Below, in pieces: positions 50,301 through 63,017 of a DNA stretch of 64,000 nucleotides. The notes under the pieces were generated by a model. It worked only from the letters and a program-made list of their open reading frames with translations. It ran no database searches and was not told the origin of the DNA. The stretch is taken from NCBI GenBank assembly GCA_003254905.1, contig QANU01084176.1:124001-188000 (forward strand). The letters are read 5' to 3'. Positions within the stretch are counted from its first letter, which is position 1, and each line of letters begins with the position of its first letter. A program made the position numbers and the translations under genes. The DNA comes from Nissolia schottii (Eukaryota; Streptophyta; Magnoliopsida; Fabales; Fabaceae).

Positions 50301-51163
50301 AAAAGGGAGCTCCCCATTGGCAACTTACCCAAGTAAACTGGCAACACAAACGAATTGTTGTCCAGTCAATTCATGCACAACACCAAAATAAACAACGTAA
50401 GAAATATCTTCAAACGTGTATGTATATGCAACTAGAGAAAGAGACAAAGAAAACAAAGGCAGAGAGCTCAGAACAGAACCTTGCTTCCCTTTCTTATTCT
50501 GATTCTGATTCCACGTACTCTTGTCCCAAAGATGTGCCTCATAACGACCAGTCCATCTATGCCTAAAAAGTCATTCATAAAACTATAACACTAAGTCCAA
50601 AATTATAGGGAAAATTAGTAACAAAAAAATGCATAAATCAGTAGAACTTTTCACTTTAGCACAAACCATGATTTGAGACTAAGTCATATCGAAAGCAATT
50701 CAGCGTGATTTTGCCAAATGAAATAAACAGAAACTCAGTGTACTCTGTTCGAAGCATAATTTAAGTATCGACACTGAAATCCAAGCACGCCATTAGAGAT
50801 ACCAACAATCCAAGTCACTAATTCAGCAATTCCAATGGGACAAAAAAAGCACAGAGCATGTCGATTTTTACTTCCACCTTACGTCAGAAAACACTACGAA
50901 TCAACGCGGAAGCTGAATCACTTGGCACCGTACCTGGTAACACCGCGGTATATGGAGCTGCGTTTGCCGGCGGCGCACGGAGGCATCTTGCTGATCCGCT
51001 CCTTGGCGGTGCAACCCCTCTCCTTCTTCGCTTTCTTCAGTCCCTTGTACAGAAGCAGCTGATCGTTTGCCGCTGCAACCGTCGCCGCCGCCTCGGAAGT
51101 CTCTGCAGCGCCTCCGCTGCCTCCGGCGTCGGACTTTCCGGGATCGGACGAAGACGAAGCCAT
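47325..51163 (-). CDS. AP2-family transcription factor (one full AP2 domain, one truncated), 9 exons
   Basis: Exons: 50934-51163, 50480-50562, 50329-50337 (9 bp), 50125-50213, 49630-49703, 49503-49553, 48858-48919, 48047-48672, 47325-47378. Phases fit, giving 425 aa, near the Arabidopsis relative At2g41710 (about 428). The start [12 protein letters not shown] and the basic [18 protein letters not shown] precede the AP2 domain (residues about 71-137: [36 protein letters not shown]). The AP2 linker ([21 protein letters not shown]) follows, but the second domain stops after [16 protein letters not shown], so it is truncated, as in this subfamily. The Ser/Asn-rich tail ends [12 protein letters not shown]. 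It is a nuclear DNA-binding regulator. I recall rice SMOS1/NGR5, a growth regulator, as a relative; that link is from memory. Confidence 0.95.
50329..50337 (-). CDS. Nine-base AP2 microexon encoding VYL
   Basis: The exon TTTACTTGG lies between an upstream cag acceptor (50338-50340) and a GTAAGT donor. With one base from each neighbour it encodes V-Y-L and starts the next glycine, residues 105-108. This is the conserved microexon of AP2/ANT/WRI genes. Leaving it out would delete the third strand of the AP2 sheet but keep the frame. Confidence 0.95.
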
Positions 51164-51460
51164 GAGAAGAACGAAAAACGGAACCGAAACCCTAAACCCT
51201 AAGAGAGAGAAACAACGCAGTAGTAGTGAGAGAAAGAAAAGATGAGGGTGATGAATTTCAATGACTTCTCTTCAGTGTTTGTGTGACTTTTGTTTCCCAG
51301 TGTTGTGGGAAGGAGAAGGAAGGGTTAAGAGGGAAGCGGGGGTGTATATGGAGTTACGGATATGCCCTTCACTAAGTTGGGTACCTTTAGGGGTTTTGAG
51401 AGCGTGTAACGGCTAGGAGGGGGTGAGGGTAAAAAGGTCATTTGGTATGTTTTGAAAGTA
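51164..51460 (-). promoter_or_regulatory. AP2 gene 5' untranslated region and proximal promoter, with telo-box
   Basis: Two overlapping telo-boxes (aaaccctaaaccctaa, 51187-51202) lie 24-39 bp upstream of the start codon, with a GA-rich tract just above. Such motifs are common in plant genes active in dividing tissue, and telo-boxes are also known Polycomb-recruiting sites. The transcription start is not assigned. Confidence 0.5.
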
Positions 51461-53280
51461 TTATTAAGGGCAAGGATGCATGTTGGGTGCCACATGTCCT
51501 GCTGGTTGCTTTGCCGGGGCTGCTCTACTACCTGCTAAAACCTGCCACGCTGCTAACTCGCAAAACGAATCATTTTTCTTTGTTTTTTGAGAAGGAAAAA
51601 AATGTTTCTGTTCGAATATTATTTTAGAAAATGAAAATAACCTAATTTTTGTATAAGAATTAAAATAATGTAAATATTAAAGTACTTTTTTTTAATATGC
51701 TACATTAACATTGGTGTTACTTAGTAAAAGGCATATGAAATGTGTGTAGAAAAAATCTTTCGGTGAACATGAGTTTACCACGTTATTTCTAGGCATATTA
51801 ATTTAAAGTAATGTTGACAATAACTATGAATGGGGTGGGTGTGTGTGTATATATTAAATAAAGATAATGAAACTCACTTTTATTATGAGCATGCTTAAAT
51901 GTAAGTTGATAAATCTTTATTTATACAAATATTTTGTGTGTGAGAAAGAAAAATTTACCAATTACTTTTAAAGTTATTTATGAGTTTATTATTTTAAAAT
52001 AACTTTAGTCCCATAAGTTACAAAATACATTATTTTACAATAAATACTATTCATTATGTGATTTTTATATGTTATTCTTTATGCAATCTTAGTTTATATT
52101 TCATACTTTATGAGTTAGGGAGGGTTCTAACATGGACCCGGCACTCACCCGGACCAATTTGGTCAGGGATAGAAAATAATTTTTTTTTAAATTTGAGGGA
52201 CCAGGTTGCAAAACAAGTTTACTATAGTACTTTTAAGGTTAGAACAAATCCTAAATCAAAACTCAATCAAGTAATCAACCCATCTCTTTCTCCAATGTCG
52301 CTTCCCACCACCACCACCACCGTCAGCGTATCATGCCCCCGCTGGCGAGGTAGAAGCTTCCCCACCCTACTTCAACGACGATGCCACCCCCATAACCCCT
52401 CCTTGCCTGAGCTATCACCACTACCATCGGATTCACCACTCTTGCATGCCCCTCATTCATCAACAACCACTGCTCCTCCTTAGCATCCCGTCGTCGCCAC
52501 CATCGTGGTCTAGTTGGCATGACCCCCTGCCCCCTTCGTTAGTCTCCCCACCACCATGCTAATCTTAAACGTATCTATTTAAAAAAAAAAAAAAAAAAAC
52601 TCAGATCCAACCCTAAATCACAAAAACTCAGATCAGAAAAACTGAGATCTAAAGTTATCAGATCTATGATCTGGTTGTCGCTACACGCAGATCGACCACA
52701 AGGGAGGTAGGCGCGTTGGAGGTGGTTGCGATGGGCTAGATCTGGTTGCTGTGAGCGGTGGAGGATGCGACTAATAGGAGAGGTGGAGTGACGAGGGCCG
52801 AGAGGTGACGGGGAAGGGGTAGCTTGTGGCCACCTGAGCTGAGGGTGATGATGCCGCCGACGACAACAGCGACACTGGTCTTAGCACAGGGTTCTTCTTC
52901 GCCGCTCGTTTCAACTTCCCCGATGAACTCACCAAGCATGCTGTTTCTGAATAGTTCTTAAGGTTTATGCTTTGCGGCAGCAGCTCCACAACACACTCCT
53001 TCGACAAGCGCAGCTCCGCCGAAAATGGCCATTTCGACTTTCCAACATCAACAACCTATTACCTTAATCTAGTCTAACAAAAATTAATTAATGCACTAAT
53101 TACAATTTAGACAAACAATATGACCAGTAGTAAAATTTTAATAGTTACCCAAGGTTTAAAGAGCAATATCAAAATTATATTTTGAAAACTTTTAGGGTCA
53201 AAAACAAAATTCAACATTTATAATTAAGACCATTGGATCAAAAATCAACAAACGAAACACTAAGACCAACTTAGACTAGC
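51461..53280. other. Spacer with GC-rich coding-like block at 52.3-53.0 kb, unidentified
   Basis: Positions 51461-52100 are AT-rich with nothing seen. From about 52300 to 53030 the sequence turns GC-rich with proline/serine-coding triplets. A minus frame at 52771-53007 reads MSKECVVELLPQSINLKN without matching any family I know. A pure A-run lies at 52580-52599. It could be a gene fragment carried by a transposon or a lost gene; no inverted ends are evident. Confidence 0.35.
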
Positions 53281-53578
53281 TAAACACGCGGTCCATTTTT
53301 AGACAAAGCCTATGACTTATATTTTTTTTATGAAATTGTATGTGAAACTTTGACTTATATTTATTTTATTATAAATTAATTATATAATTTTTAACTATTA
53401 TTTTTAAAAATAATTCTTTTAAATTTATGATTCGAATTTACTTATGCTTCATGATCTTAAGTAAACTCGTGAATTTGACAATCTTAATTCTTTAATAACT
53501 TATTGCTTCATTGATGTATCCTCTTAATATGGGAAGGAAATTCTCTTATACATAACTTTACGGAGTAGGGACATTGAG

Positions 53579-53813
53579 GAATTTTTTTCTCTTTTGACAC
53601 GACTAGTCAAAGAAATTAGTCTAGCCCACAGTCGCCTCACGGTTTGGCGACTCCAGCCCACAGTCGCCTCACGGTTTGGCGACTCCTACGTGGCGTGACA
53701 CGCGTGCCGCCGCGTCCACGTCAGCGCAAACCGTGGTAGTAGTGTGAATAGTTTCAAAACGAGGATATTTTGGTAATTTCTTTGACTAGTCGTGTCAAAA
53801 GAGAAAAAAATCC
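53579..53813. mobile_element. MITE of 235 bp with 10-bp target duplication and internal GC-rich tandem hairpin
   Basis: The ends gaatttttttctcttttgac and its inverse (ending gagaaaaaaatcc) form inverted repeats of about 38 bp. Exact copies of ggacattgag flank them (53569-53578 and 53814-53823). Inside, a 32-bp unit (agcccacagtcgcctcacgg...gactcc) occurs twice in tandem at 53623-53686; each unit contains gtcgcc and ggcgac, able to pair. The 9-10 bp duplication points to the Mutator group. Confidence 0.75.
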
Positions 53814-54210
53814 GGACATTGAGTCGCTTTGGGCAGAATAAAATGGACTCGACTGTAGGAAGGGGGCCCAAACTGCCCAACAAAGGGTAGATAACCTCTA
53901 GATGGCTCTACCAAGATGGTCCCACAAGGCTTCCTAAAGGAAGCTTCCTAGGAGTCCCATGAGAGAAAGATTCTTAACCTAAAATAGGGCTTATAATTAA
54001 ATAGCTTTCTCCCATCCTCATATAAGCATCTTATCCTAATTTACATTATTCCCGAAAATCGGCTACTAACTTAGGCATTGAAGTGAGTATAGGTGAAAGA
54101 CCTCTACTTGTAGCAAAGGATAGCTAGGAAAGGAGTCTCGGCTAGTAGTACTTCCCTTTATTGTTCTTAATCTCCGAGACGCGGGACAATAATATAAACA
54201 TGTGAATATG
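53814..54210 (+). mobile_element. LTR-like fossil fragment
   Basis: The sequence around 54040-54100 (cgaaaatcggctactaact followed by taggcattgaagtgagta) resembles the transcript-end region of LTRs in large plant Gypsy elements. The MITE at 53579 appears to have inserted into or beside it. No coding part is recognised. Family-level call only. Confidence 0.3.
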
Positions 54211-56766
54211 ACTTATCTTTGCAACAAAATTTGTGGATTGTGTTTGTTAGTATGATAAATATACTAGATATGTCAACATATTATTTATCTAAATTTCTAT
54301 TTAGTTAATGTTCTAAATTGTTAATATAGATCCAATAAATTCATACAATAATTACCAAACAACTTTTTATTTGTACATACTAAAATGTATTACACCTTTG
54401 TCATCATCTCACAACACATCACGAAGCACACTTTATAAAGCACAGTTGATTACTGAACCTTCTTATCTATGTATCTCAACCGTTAAATTTTCATTCCAAA
54501 AATAAAGCACAAATAACCTCATTTTTGGTTACTTCTCTTCCAAATTTTCAATGAATAATATTTCAATGAACTAATTTAAGTTTAGTCTAGTGATAAGAAG
54601 TTAGTTTATCATAACATTATAAACTATGAAGATTAATTAAGAGAGCAGTATATTAATTTAAGTATTTTATAGTATTTGAATATGATTGTTTCGGTAAAAA
54701 AATATCTGATTTTAAAAAAAATACTCTAACATCCTCCACATGGAGGAAAGTATATGTATACATTCTTCATATTCATATATTTTATTAGAGTTTCACATTA
54801 TTTAAAGATAAGGTTTAGATAGGTTTTATAAATGTAAGGTTAGACCACTCAATTATTTATATATTTATCCGGGGAAGAGGATTTACTTTGTTATAGTAAA
54901 TTAAGGTTACTTTGTTTGGCTTCTTTAATCAAAACTTCCATATTAAAAATGTGCATGAGAGGGGCAACCTTGGATTCGCTCACTTAGGGCCCCAAAGACT
55001 CAAGTTTCATCGTAATATTCCTCAACACCAAACCCACAAATAAGTCTAACCCACCATCTAGGGCACAAGCCGTCACCATTTACATGTACATGTACACCTA
55101 TTTGATTGTTGAGAAATGCTCTTTGAACATATTTTAGTATGTCCATATTTTATCACTCTCTCGTAACACATTATAAGACTTACTTGATATATACAAGAAG
55201 TATTTCTCGTTGGGTAATAGGTACGATCGATATTTATCCATTTAATTTAATTAAAGACTTAAATGTTTTTAACGTGACTAAAAGTTAAATAATATCATTA
55301 TCACATGTAAGAGTTAATAACTTTTTTAATGTTTATTTATCATTTAGTATAATTTGGTCATTAATTAAGGAAAAAGAAGGTATAATTTAGTGGTAAAGGG
55401 CACCAAATAATCAAAGGTAAACTCTATCAACAAAGTGAAAACAATTGATTAATTTCGCATACGTTACTGTCATATCCATTTCCTAAGAATAATCATTAAA
55501 TTTTAAAAGAAAGAAGGCCGGGGCGGTGAACTACAATCATTCATATCTGAATAGAGTTTGCAATGTGATTGATAAGGATGCCATAGCAGTGAGTTGTTTT
55601 TGTCGAAAGATGCATAGTTTCCAAGGAGTGGGTTATGATGATAATCTTACTGAAGCTTCTAATGCGTGACCACCACGTATGATGACGATGAAACAGATCT
55701 AACTCACACATTTGGAGAATCCAATACACAATTCTTTTTGACAAAGTTGTTCAACAGTCCTGTAATATTATTCATTAGTCCCCTTCCCAAAGAAATTTTG
55801 TGATTATTGGATCCTCCATAGTTTTTGGGGGTCTATAAACAAACTCAGTGATGTGTAGTAGTGAAGGACTTGATAGCAACATTTTAAGGATATTCATTTA
55901 CGTATAACAATCAATCATTTGAAGCTTTTTTATTTGAAGTTCTATAGCCATTCAAATTTGAGATTCTCTAGTCAATAGTTGTTACTTTGTCCAAAAAGTC
56001 AATAGTTGTTTGAATGAAGAAAAAAATGTTATGGCCTGAGTACGGGGTATGAGTGAACGAGGTTGTCTTTGGTTGATCAGAATTTTTCAGTGTTTTATTG
56101 TTGTGTTGGGGACTAAGTTTGACTACTTTTGGTGAACAGGTTGAGACTTGAGAGGTCCTAAATCTTCGAGTTGAAGATACCACATGATTGCATGCAATAA
56201 TAATTCGGTCAAAGTTTGAGGTAACGGTCATTTATTTTTTCTTATAGAAAATTCACGACTCTCATTGTGGCTTTTTTCTCTTTGGCAATGCTTACAGCTG
56301 CCGAGCAAATGTTTTACTTTTACAGACAGGGTTTTTTTTAATTTTCTCCTAATCTTTTAACAAAGGATAAAGGGACATAAGAGTGCCCCTATGCCTATTA
56401 CAAGCCATTTTTTGTTTTTTCGTTCCTGTCAAAATATATAATATAATCTTACAATTTAACGTTTGCTACGTAGGGAAGGTAGACTTGAACCCATACCAGA
56501 ACTAGAGTTACTGCTCAAGTTGCTACACTTAAAAGACCTTTAAATTAACTTATCCAAAACATATGGAGGAGCGTTTGATTCATTGCCTCTAAGAGATAAT
56601 CTGAATTATTTTTTGAAAAATTACTCCCTTTTAAATTGTTGATAATGTTATATTGTTATATTTGGTATGTACAAGTAATGTAACTGCGAATTTACATTTA
56701 CTTATTTGACATATAAAAAGGATTACGGGATAATATACATTATTTATTATTATTGTTATTTCTATT

Positions 56767-56815
<49 letters not shown>

Positions 56816-56944
56816 CATCATCTAAAGATGATAATCCATATAGACACTCCATGGAGGTAATTCACATTACCATTTCGAAGGCAATGTAGATTAACATATA
56901 ATTTTAAAAGTAAGATTATTGATAATTTAAATGGATTATCTTTT
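54211..56944. other. AT-rich spacer, no gene seen
   Basis: No gene, RNA or defined element is recognised here. An ATT repeat of about 47 bp lies at 56769-56815. Confidence 0.5.
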
Positions 56945-57131
56945 TCTGAGCGACCTTGCAGAGCTTGAGTTCCTTGTTGACAATGGAGTGGTACTTCTGC
57001 ATCTGGATGACGCAGATCTGATTGAGCGTGTGACAATGGCTGAAGGTGAACACAATGTTGTAGTCAGAGGATGAGGCAACTACAAGGTGGGCATAGAGGT
57101 GTCGGCCACCATAAAATTGCTGCAGAACCAT
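56945..57131 (-). pseudogene. Unidentified coding-like fragment
   Basis: An open, relatively GC-rich stretch of about 190 bp on the minus strand reads MVLQQFYGGRHLYAHLVVAS and continues with FSHCHTLNQICVIQMQKYHS. Composition and codon use are gene-like against AT-rich surroundings, but I do not recognise the family and find no flanking exons. It may be an orphan exon left by a transposed gene. Confidence 0.3.
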
Positions 57132-58041
57132 TTTTCTTTTTGGTTTTTGTCTTCTATTTTTGTTTTGTTTTGTTTTATTTATTTATTTATTTATTTTTTT
57201 TTTCGTTTCGTCCTTCCATTGTTTCAAAAGTTCATCTGGGTTTGTGGTAAAAGACTTATTATGTTCCACGAAAATATTTTCTCATATCCTTTCAAAAAGA
57301 TGAAATCAGATTTGGGACTTCATTATGTATGTTCTAAGGTATTTGATATAGACTAAATCTCAAACATAAAATAGATTTGAACTTAATCCACCATGGTGGT
57401 GGAAGGAGGTTATGTGGTTGGAAGAGTGTCGGTGATCCCTGTTATTGGCGACGAGGCAGAGCGGACAGATAGCGCAAGGGGTAGAGAGGGTGGTGGTAAC
57501 AATGGTGGCACAGGGAAGCGGGTAAAATTAAACATGTCTAAGCATCCGACATTGTTTTTGAGGGGAAACCATATACTTTATATGCTGTATTTCATTAACA
57601 AAATATGAATAACAATGCCGTGAATGTAAGAGTCATGAATTACAACTTTATATTTGAGTCATGAATTACAACTTTATATTTTTATCATCTCACCATTCAT
57701 TTACATGATCACCATCTCACCATTTATTTACATTATCATCTCATGTGAATGCAACCATTGACCATTTAATGAAAATGATGATCATAACCCTCATAAATAT
57801 TCTCGCATAAATGATTATACGTATTCCAATTGTGGTTACATTTTACAGTCCTAACTATCCAGTATGTACTAGAGGACAAGAAATTTACACAATTGAAGTT
57901 GGGTAACAAGACAAAAAAAAAAAAAAATCTTACGCAAGAATAACGATGATCTAATAAATTAAGTTGAGGTCCTACTTCGAATTCTACAAAATCTCAGACG
58001 CATTACTCTCCCAGAGCAGCTTAGGTTTTAGTACAGTGGAC
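57132..58041. other. Region 3' of the PPR gene, no gene seen
   Basis: T-rich with TTTA and TTTG runs at 57130-57200. The short segment gagtcatgaattacaacttt is repeated near 57620-57680. Positions just below 58042 are the likely 3' untranslated region of the PPR gene. No gene is recognised. Confidence 0.45.
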
Positions 58042-61000
58042 TCACGGTTGACTTGCAGAAATTTGATCCTCGGATTTTCTCTTCAAGGATTCTGTACAAG
58101 TTCATGACCAGTATTAATGCTAGGTCTCACTGTCTAAATACCATGATAATACCCAAAAAAAAAAACACTATTAGCATGTTGATTATCAGATGACAATACC
58201 TAAAATTGATTCTGGAACTTTAGAAGTAAATGAGAAATTTTTACTTCTAGAGACTACCAAAATCAATTCTAGGTATTTCCACCTGAAAACCAAACATGCA
58301 TGTAGAAGTAAGAGCACATAGATGAAACATGAACAATCATGACCATGCTATAAGTTGACAATATGACAGAAAACATCAGGGTTTCTATGAAAAAAGAACA
58401 ATGCTTGGGAGACGTAAGTTTTAAACCTACATTTCAACCTACACACTTTGATGAATGACACTAGGCATTTTAAGGGACCAAATAGAAAATAAAATGCCAA
58501 ATGTCATTCATCGAAGTGTGTAGGTTGAAATGTAGGTTTAAAACTTAGGACTCCCAAGCATCACTCATGAAAAAATGATCCCAAGAATACATGCTTAAAA
58601 TGTTGTTCCTTGTAAAACAAGCAATCACGTGGTGAAAATGTTTGTTCTCAAGAATCTCCATTTGAATTTCCAGGAGTGGCATGAGTGAGAAAGAGGATAT
58701 GCACAAGATGTAAGCCAGCGGTCTGGTGTGAACTTAATTCAGTCAACCTCATTGATCAATACTAACTAATTTTTCTTCTGGCTTCCAATGGAATATTTTC
58801 CTCAGCTTAGATTCAATTCTCACCTGTTCCCTTTGGCCTAGCAGCATATCTACCTACCCAAAGTTACCCCATCAAAGAGATTCAACGTTATCTATCCTGC
58901 AATAAGAAGCTATCATGTTCCTCCACATGCATGGTGCTAAAACGGGGTACCAAGAGTACCAATGCCTAATTGCCACCCAAAATGAGCATACAAAGAAGAC
59001 AAAAAATCCCTTTATTTTGTAAAGAAAATTCTTCGAAAGAGAAACCAGTTTGAACAAAATCACACAGGTTAATTGAATAATACAAACCCTTGAAGCAACC
59101 AGATTGCAAATGAAAAAGAATGCAAGCACATGCACACACATAGTAGGAAACAATGTCTCAATACGATGCAAATATCCATACCAAGTCTTTCTTTTATGAC
59201 TACGGCATTTTCAGCCCCAACACATCTCTGTGAATAGGAGGCTATATCATGGTACATCTCCTTTGATGGATGAAGTCCTGAATCCTCCATCCATTGTAGT
59301 ACCTGCATCAGAATTTGCTCGATTATCCAGATGTGATTTATTGCAATGTAAAATGCTCAGAAAAATGAAATTACACATTACTAAATATCTAATGCAATCC
59401 CGAAAAACTGAATTCTCCATAGGACTAGTATAAGTGGAATTGGAGACTTACCACTTTGGCAACAGAGAGCCTATTTGTTATAATTTTGCAATTCTTATTT
59501 TGAGAGTATTATTTTGCAAATCGTTTGGTTCAGCTGGGCTTGTACTAGTTGTATAGTATGAGTGCTTTAACTGAGATAATGAATATAAATAGAGCTGATA
59601 GTAACACATCTCATTAGCAGTAAAATGCTTCTTTTTTTTTTTAATTTCTTTTCCTTCTTTTCCATTCATTACTATACTTTCAACTATACATGATGAGTTA
59701 ATCAAACCCTTATATTGTAGCCAAAAACGAATAAGAAACAAGTAAACCATTAAATTTGTCCCCAAGGTTGGTAGCATCTGTCAAGTTCATCCCTAAGATT
59801 GTCAAAAGTTCATCAAACTAGTCATTTGGCATCAATAAAATTAATCCCCCTCAATGACTAATTTGATAAACTTTTGACAATCTTGGGGGTAAATTTGGTA
59901 CATTCCGTAGCTTGAGGACGAACTTAACGGATGCTGCCAATCTTTGGGATGAATTTGATAGTTTACTCAATTAGAAACTCTTGTATTTGATCCAGTCCTA
60001 GTTGGCAACTTACAGAAAATCCCCCTCTCCCACCAACTACAAAATATTAACTTAGAATCTGTTTGTATCATCATTAAATTAAAACAGCGAAAGAGGGGGG
60101 GGGGGGAAGCTTACCTCTAAATATTTCCTCCAGTTTCCAGAGGCTAAGAGGTTTTTCAATAGAATAGAGTAAGTATTGTGGTTAACATCGGCACCTGATG
60201 CCAACATTTTGTAGAATAACTGCACGCAGGAAAAGTAAGATAGTAAGAAAGCAAGGTAGTGGGAAAGAGATACCAATGGCAGTAGAAATTTATAATTAAG
60301 GTTCTTATCATAAGTATCTTGGAGAAGAATAGAGGTACCTTTAACATAGTTTCAATCTTTCCACTTTTTCCTAAAAATTGCAAGAACAGATTCAAGCATC
60401 CAGATGAAATTACAGGAAGTGAGGGCTCTACGTACTTGATAATATCAACAGCTGTCCTCCAATCATGTAATCTTTACGGAAAAAGACACATTCAGTTTAA
60501 CAGGAATATGACAATGTAACACAATAACTTTAGAAATGTGTGTGTGAGTCGGCACGCGCGTATCATACTGTACATATGGTTAAATAGACGTCTATCCTCT
60601 TGTTTCTCACCCACTCTTTTCATTAAACCCCATGAGATTTAGTGAGAAAAAAATAATATCAAATGCACCAAGGGTCATATATTGTAGAAACTTAGGATTT
60701 TGTTATAAGAACATGCTATTCTAGTTCACAAGTACTGCCACTGATAACAAATTTTAACATGTTACGGGTTAAGAAATATAATTTCTGCTAAATAATAATG
60801 AAAATAATGTGTGTGTGTTTGGAGGGGGGAGATGGGAGGTGTGCAAGCATATGAACTTTATTTATTTGTGTTCTAAGAATGAAGCCCATGTAGAGAGGAG
60901 CCAGTATCGTAAGAGAAAAACATTTTAGGAGGCTTCAATAAAATCCACAATAAAAAATAAATTAAAAAAAGGGAAAATTTTGAACATGCTTTTTTTGGAG

Positions 61001-62967
61001 ATATGCAGAAAATTTTGAACTTACAAGCTACAGGCAGATACCATTTCAAAATAAATGGTATCACTAAAAGCAATCTCTTTTTCTCTCATACTCTCTGCAA
61101 GACTAATGACCCTTCCTGGTTGGCCACCTTTATTAAAAGCTCTCATCATTGCTGCACATGCAATAGTATCTAGCTTGATGCCATTTACTTCCATTTCTTC
61201 AAAGAGTTCATATGCTTTTTCCCAATTCTCTGATCATAAAATATAGTTAGACAATTTAGGTCTACATTTCCAAATACAATCCTAATATCTCAATCGTTAA
61301 AAAGTTTATTTTACCAGCTGCATTGTATGCATCAAGCATTGCAGTATATGCAACCACATCAGGGAAGCAGCCAGAGGATTTCATCAAGTTGAACGTAGAT
61401 TCTGCTTCTATGATTTGTCCCTAAAACATTATCCCAAGGAAAAACAAGATGTTAAGGAAAAGTATCATATGCCTCAAATTTTATAGATACTGAATCGGAA
61501 GGCATCCTAAAAGCAGCCCTTACCTGTTTGCTATACGCACATATGGTGGATGAGTAGACCTCTTTGGACAAGGGAAGTTTTAGATGCATCATCTCCTCCA
61601 TAAAAGCTACAGCTTCACTATACTTTGACATTTTACAACAACCACTTATCAACACTGTGTAAGTAACAGAATCAGGTTTTAATTTTTTCTTCCTCATAGA
61701 TTTATACAAGCCTATAGCTTTTTCATATTCTCCAACATTCATATAGCTTCCTATAGCTGAATTATATGCTACCGTATTCAATTTAATGCCTCTCATCTCA
61801 GCTGCTGATAGGATTGTATCAATCTTCACCTTCTGACTGCACCGTCCACAGGCAGCCAAGAGGGTACATATTGAGACAACATTTGGATAAATTCCATCCT
61901 GTTCCATCTCACGTAAGATTTCAATTGCCTCCGCCAACAAACCGTTAGATCCATAGGCATCAATTAGTGCATTGTAAGTGACAAGGTTAGCCTTCAATCT
62001 GTTTTTCTTAATCATTTCTAATACCTCTCTTGCTTTACGAGGCTTTTGTGATCTTCCATAAGCATTAAGCAAAGATGTATAAGATACAATATCTGGCCGG
62101 AAACCATTTTCTTTTATCTCATTGAAAACCAATAGTGCCTCGTTGTCCATGCCACGAGCAGCATACGCACCTATAAGTGAATTATATGAGACTATGTTGG
62201 GCTTTAGCCCTTCTGCAAGCATCATATCAAATGCAGCCACACAGTTTTCAACTTGCCCGCACATGGAATACAAGTGAATGATGCTAGTGAATGTCACAAC
62301 ATCAGGGTGATATTCTGACCTCTTTTCCCTCATGGAATTAAAGATATCAATCGCTTTATCATATTGTTGAAGCTTTACTAGACAATGGATAACAATATTA
62401 AGGGTAGTTGTGTCAGGACGTATGTGAGTTCCCTTCATTAGTTCAAAATAAGACAGTGCTTTTGAGTACTGAGCCCCACTTTTAAATGCAGATAACACAA
62501 TATTGTGAGTAACAAGATCAGGCCCAACTCCATTATCTGACATTTTCTTGCAAACATTAAGCGCTTCTTTCCAATTTCCACTAGACCCACAGGCATTTAT
62601 CAAGTTGTTATAAGTTGACCGCGTAGGTGGAACCTGCAACAATATTTTTAAGTGTCACAGACTCACAAACCGCAACCATAGTCAAGATAGCAACTAACAA
62701 AGAGCTTAATTTTCATTCTAAATTTCCAGTCACAACAGCAGAGTATCTTAAGAAAATTGAATAAAAAGCTAGTCAGATCACAAATATTTCATCACTAGGA
62801 TTGGTTACTCTTTTTTTTTTTTTTTTGATAAAACACTAGGATTAGTTACTCGTCTCTAACATCAACCGCGACTCCATGAAAGCTAGTGTGCAGATAAGTG
62901 GATGATGAATAGAACACATCGTGATTGACCAGAATAGACCTGAATGGTTCCCACTAACCAGCAATGG

Positions 62968-63017
<50 letters not shown>

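Noticed and set aside
50835-51202. Plus-strand frames of 75-114 codons over the AP2 start
   Set aside because: They are antisense shadows of AP2 exon 1, which has the clear protein match.
58872-59308. Read-through of the PPR exon 59182-59302 as the C-terminus, or an acceptor at about 58908
   Set aside because: Read-through gives an unrelated hydrophobic tail, and the nearer acceptor gives an immediate stop. The exon at 58042-58091 fits phase and continues the family sequence (ESLKRK).
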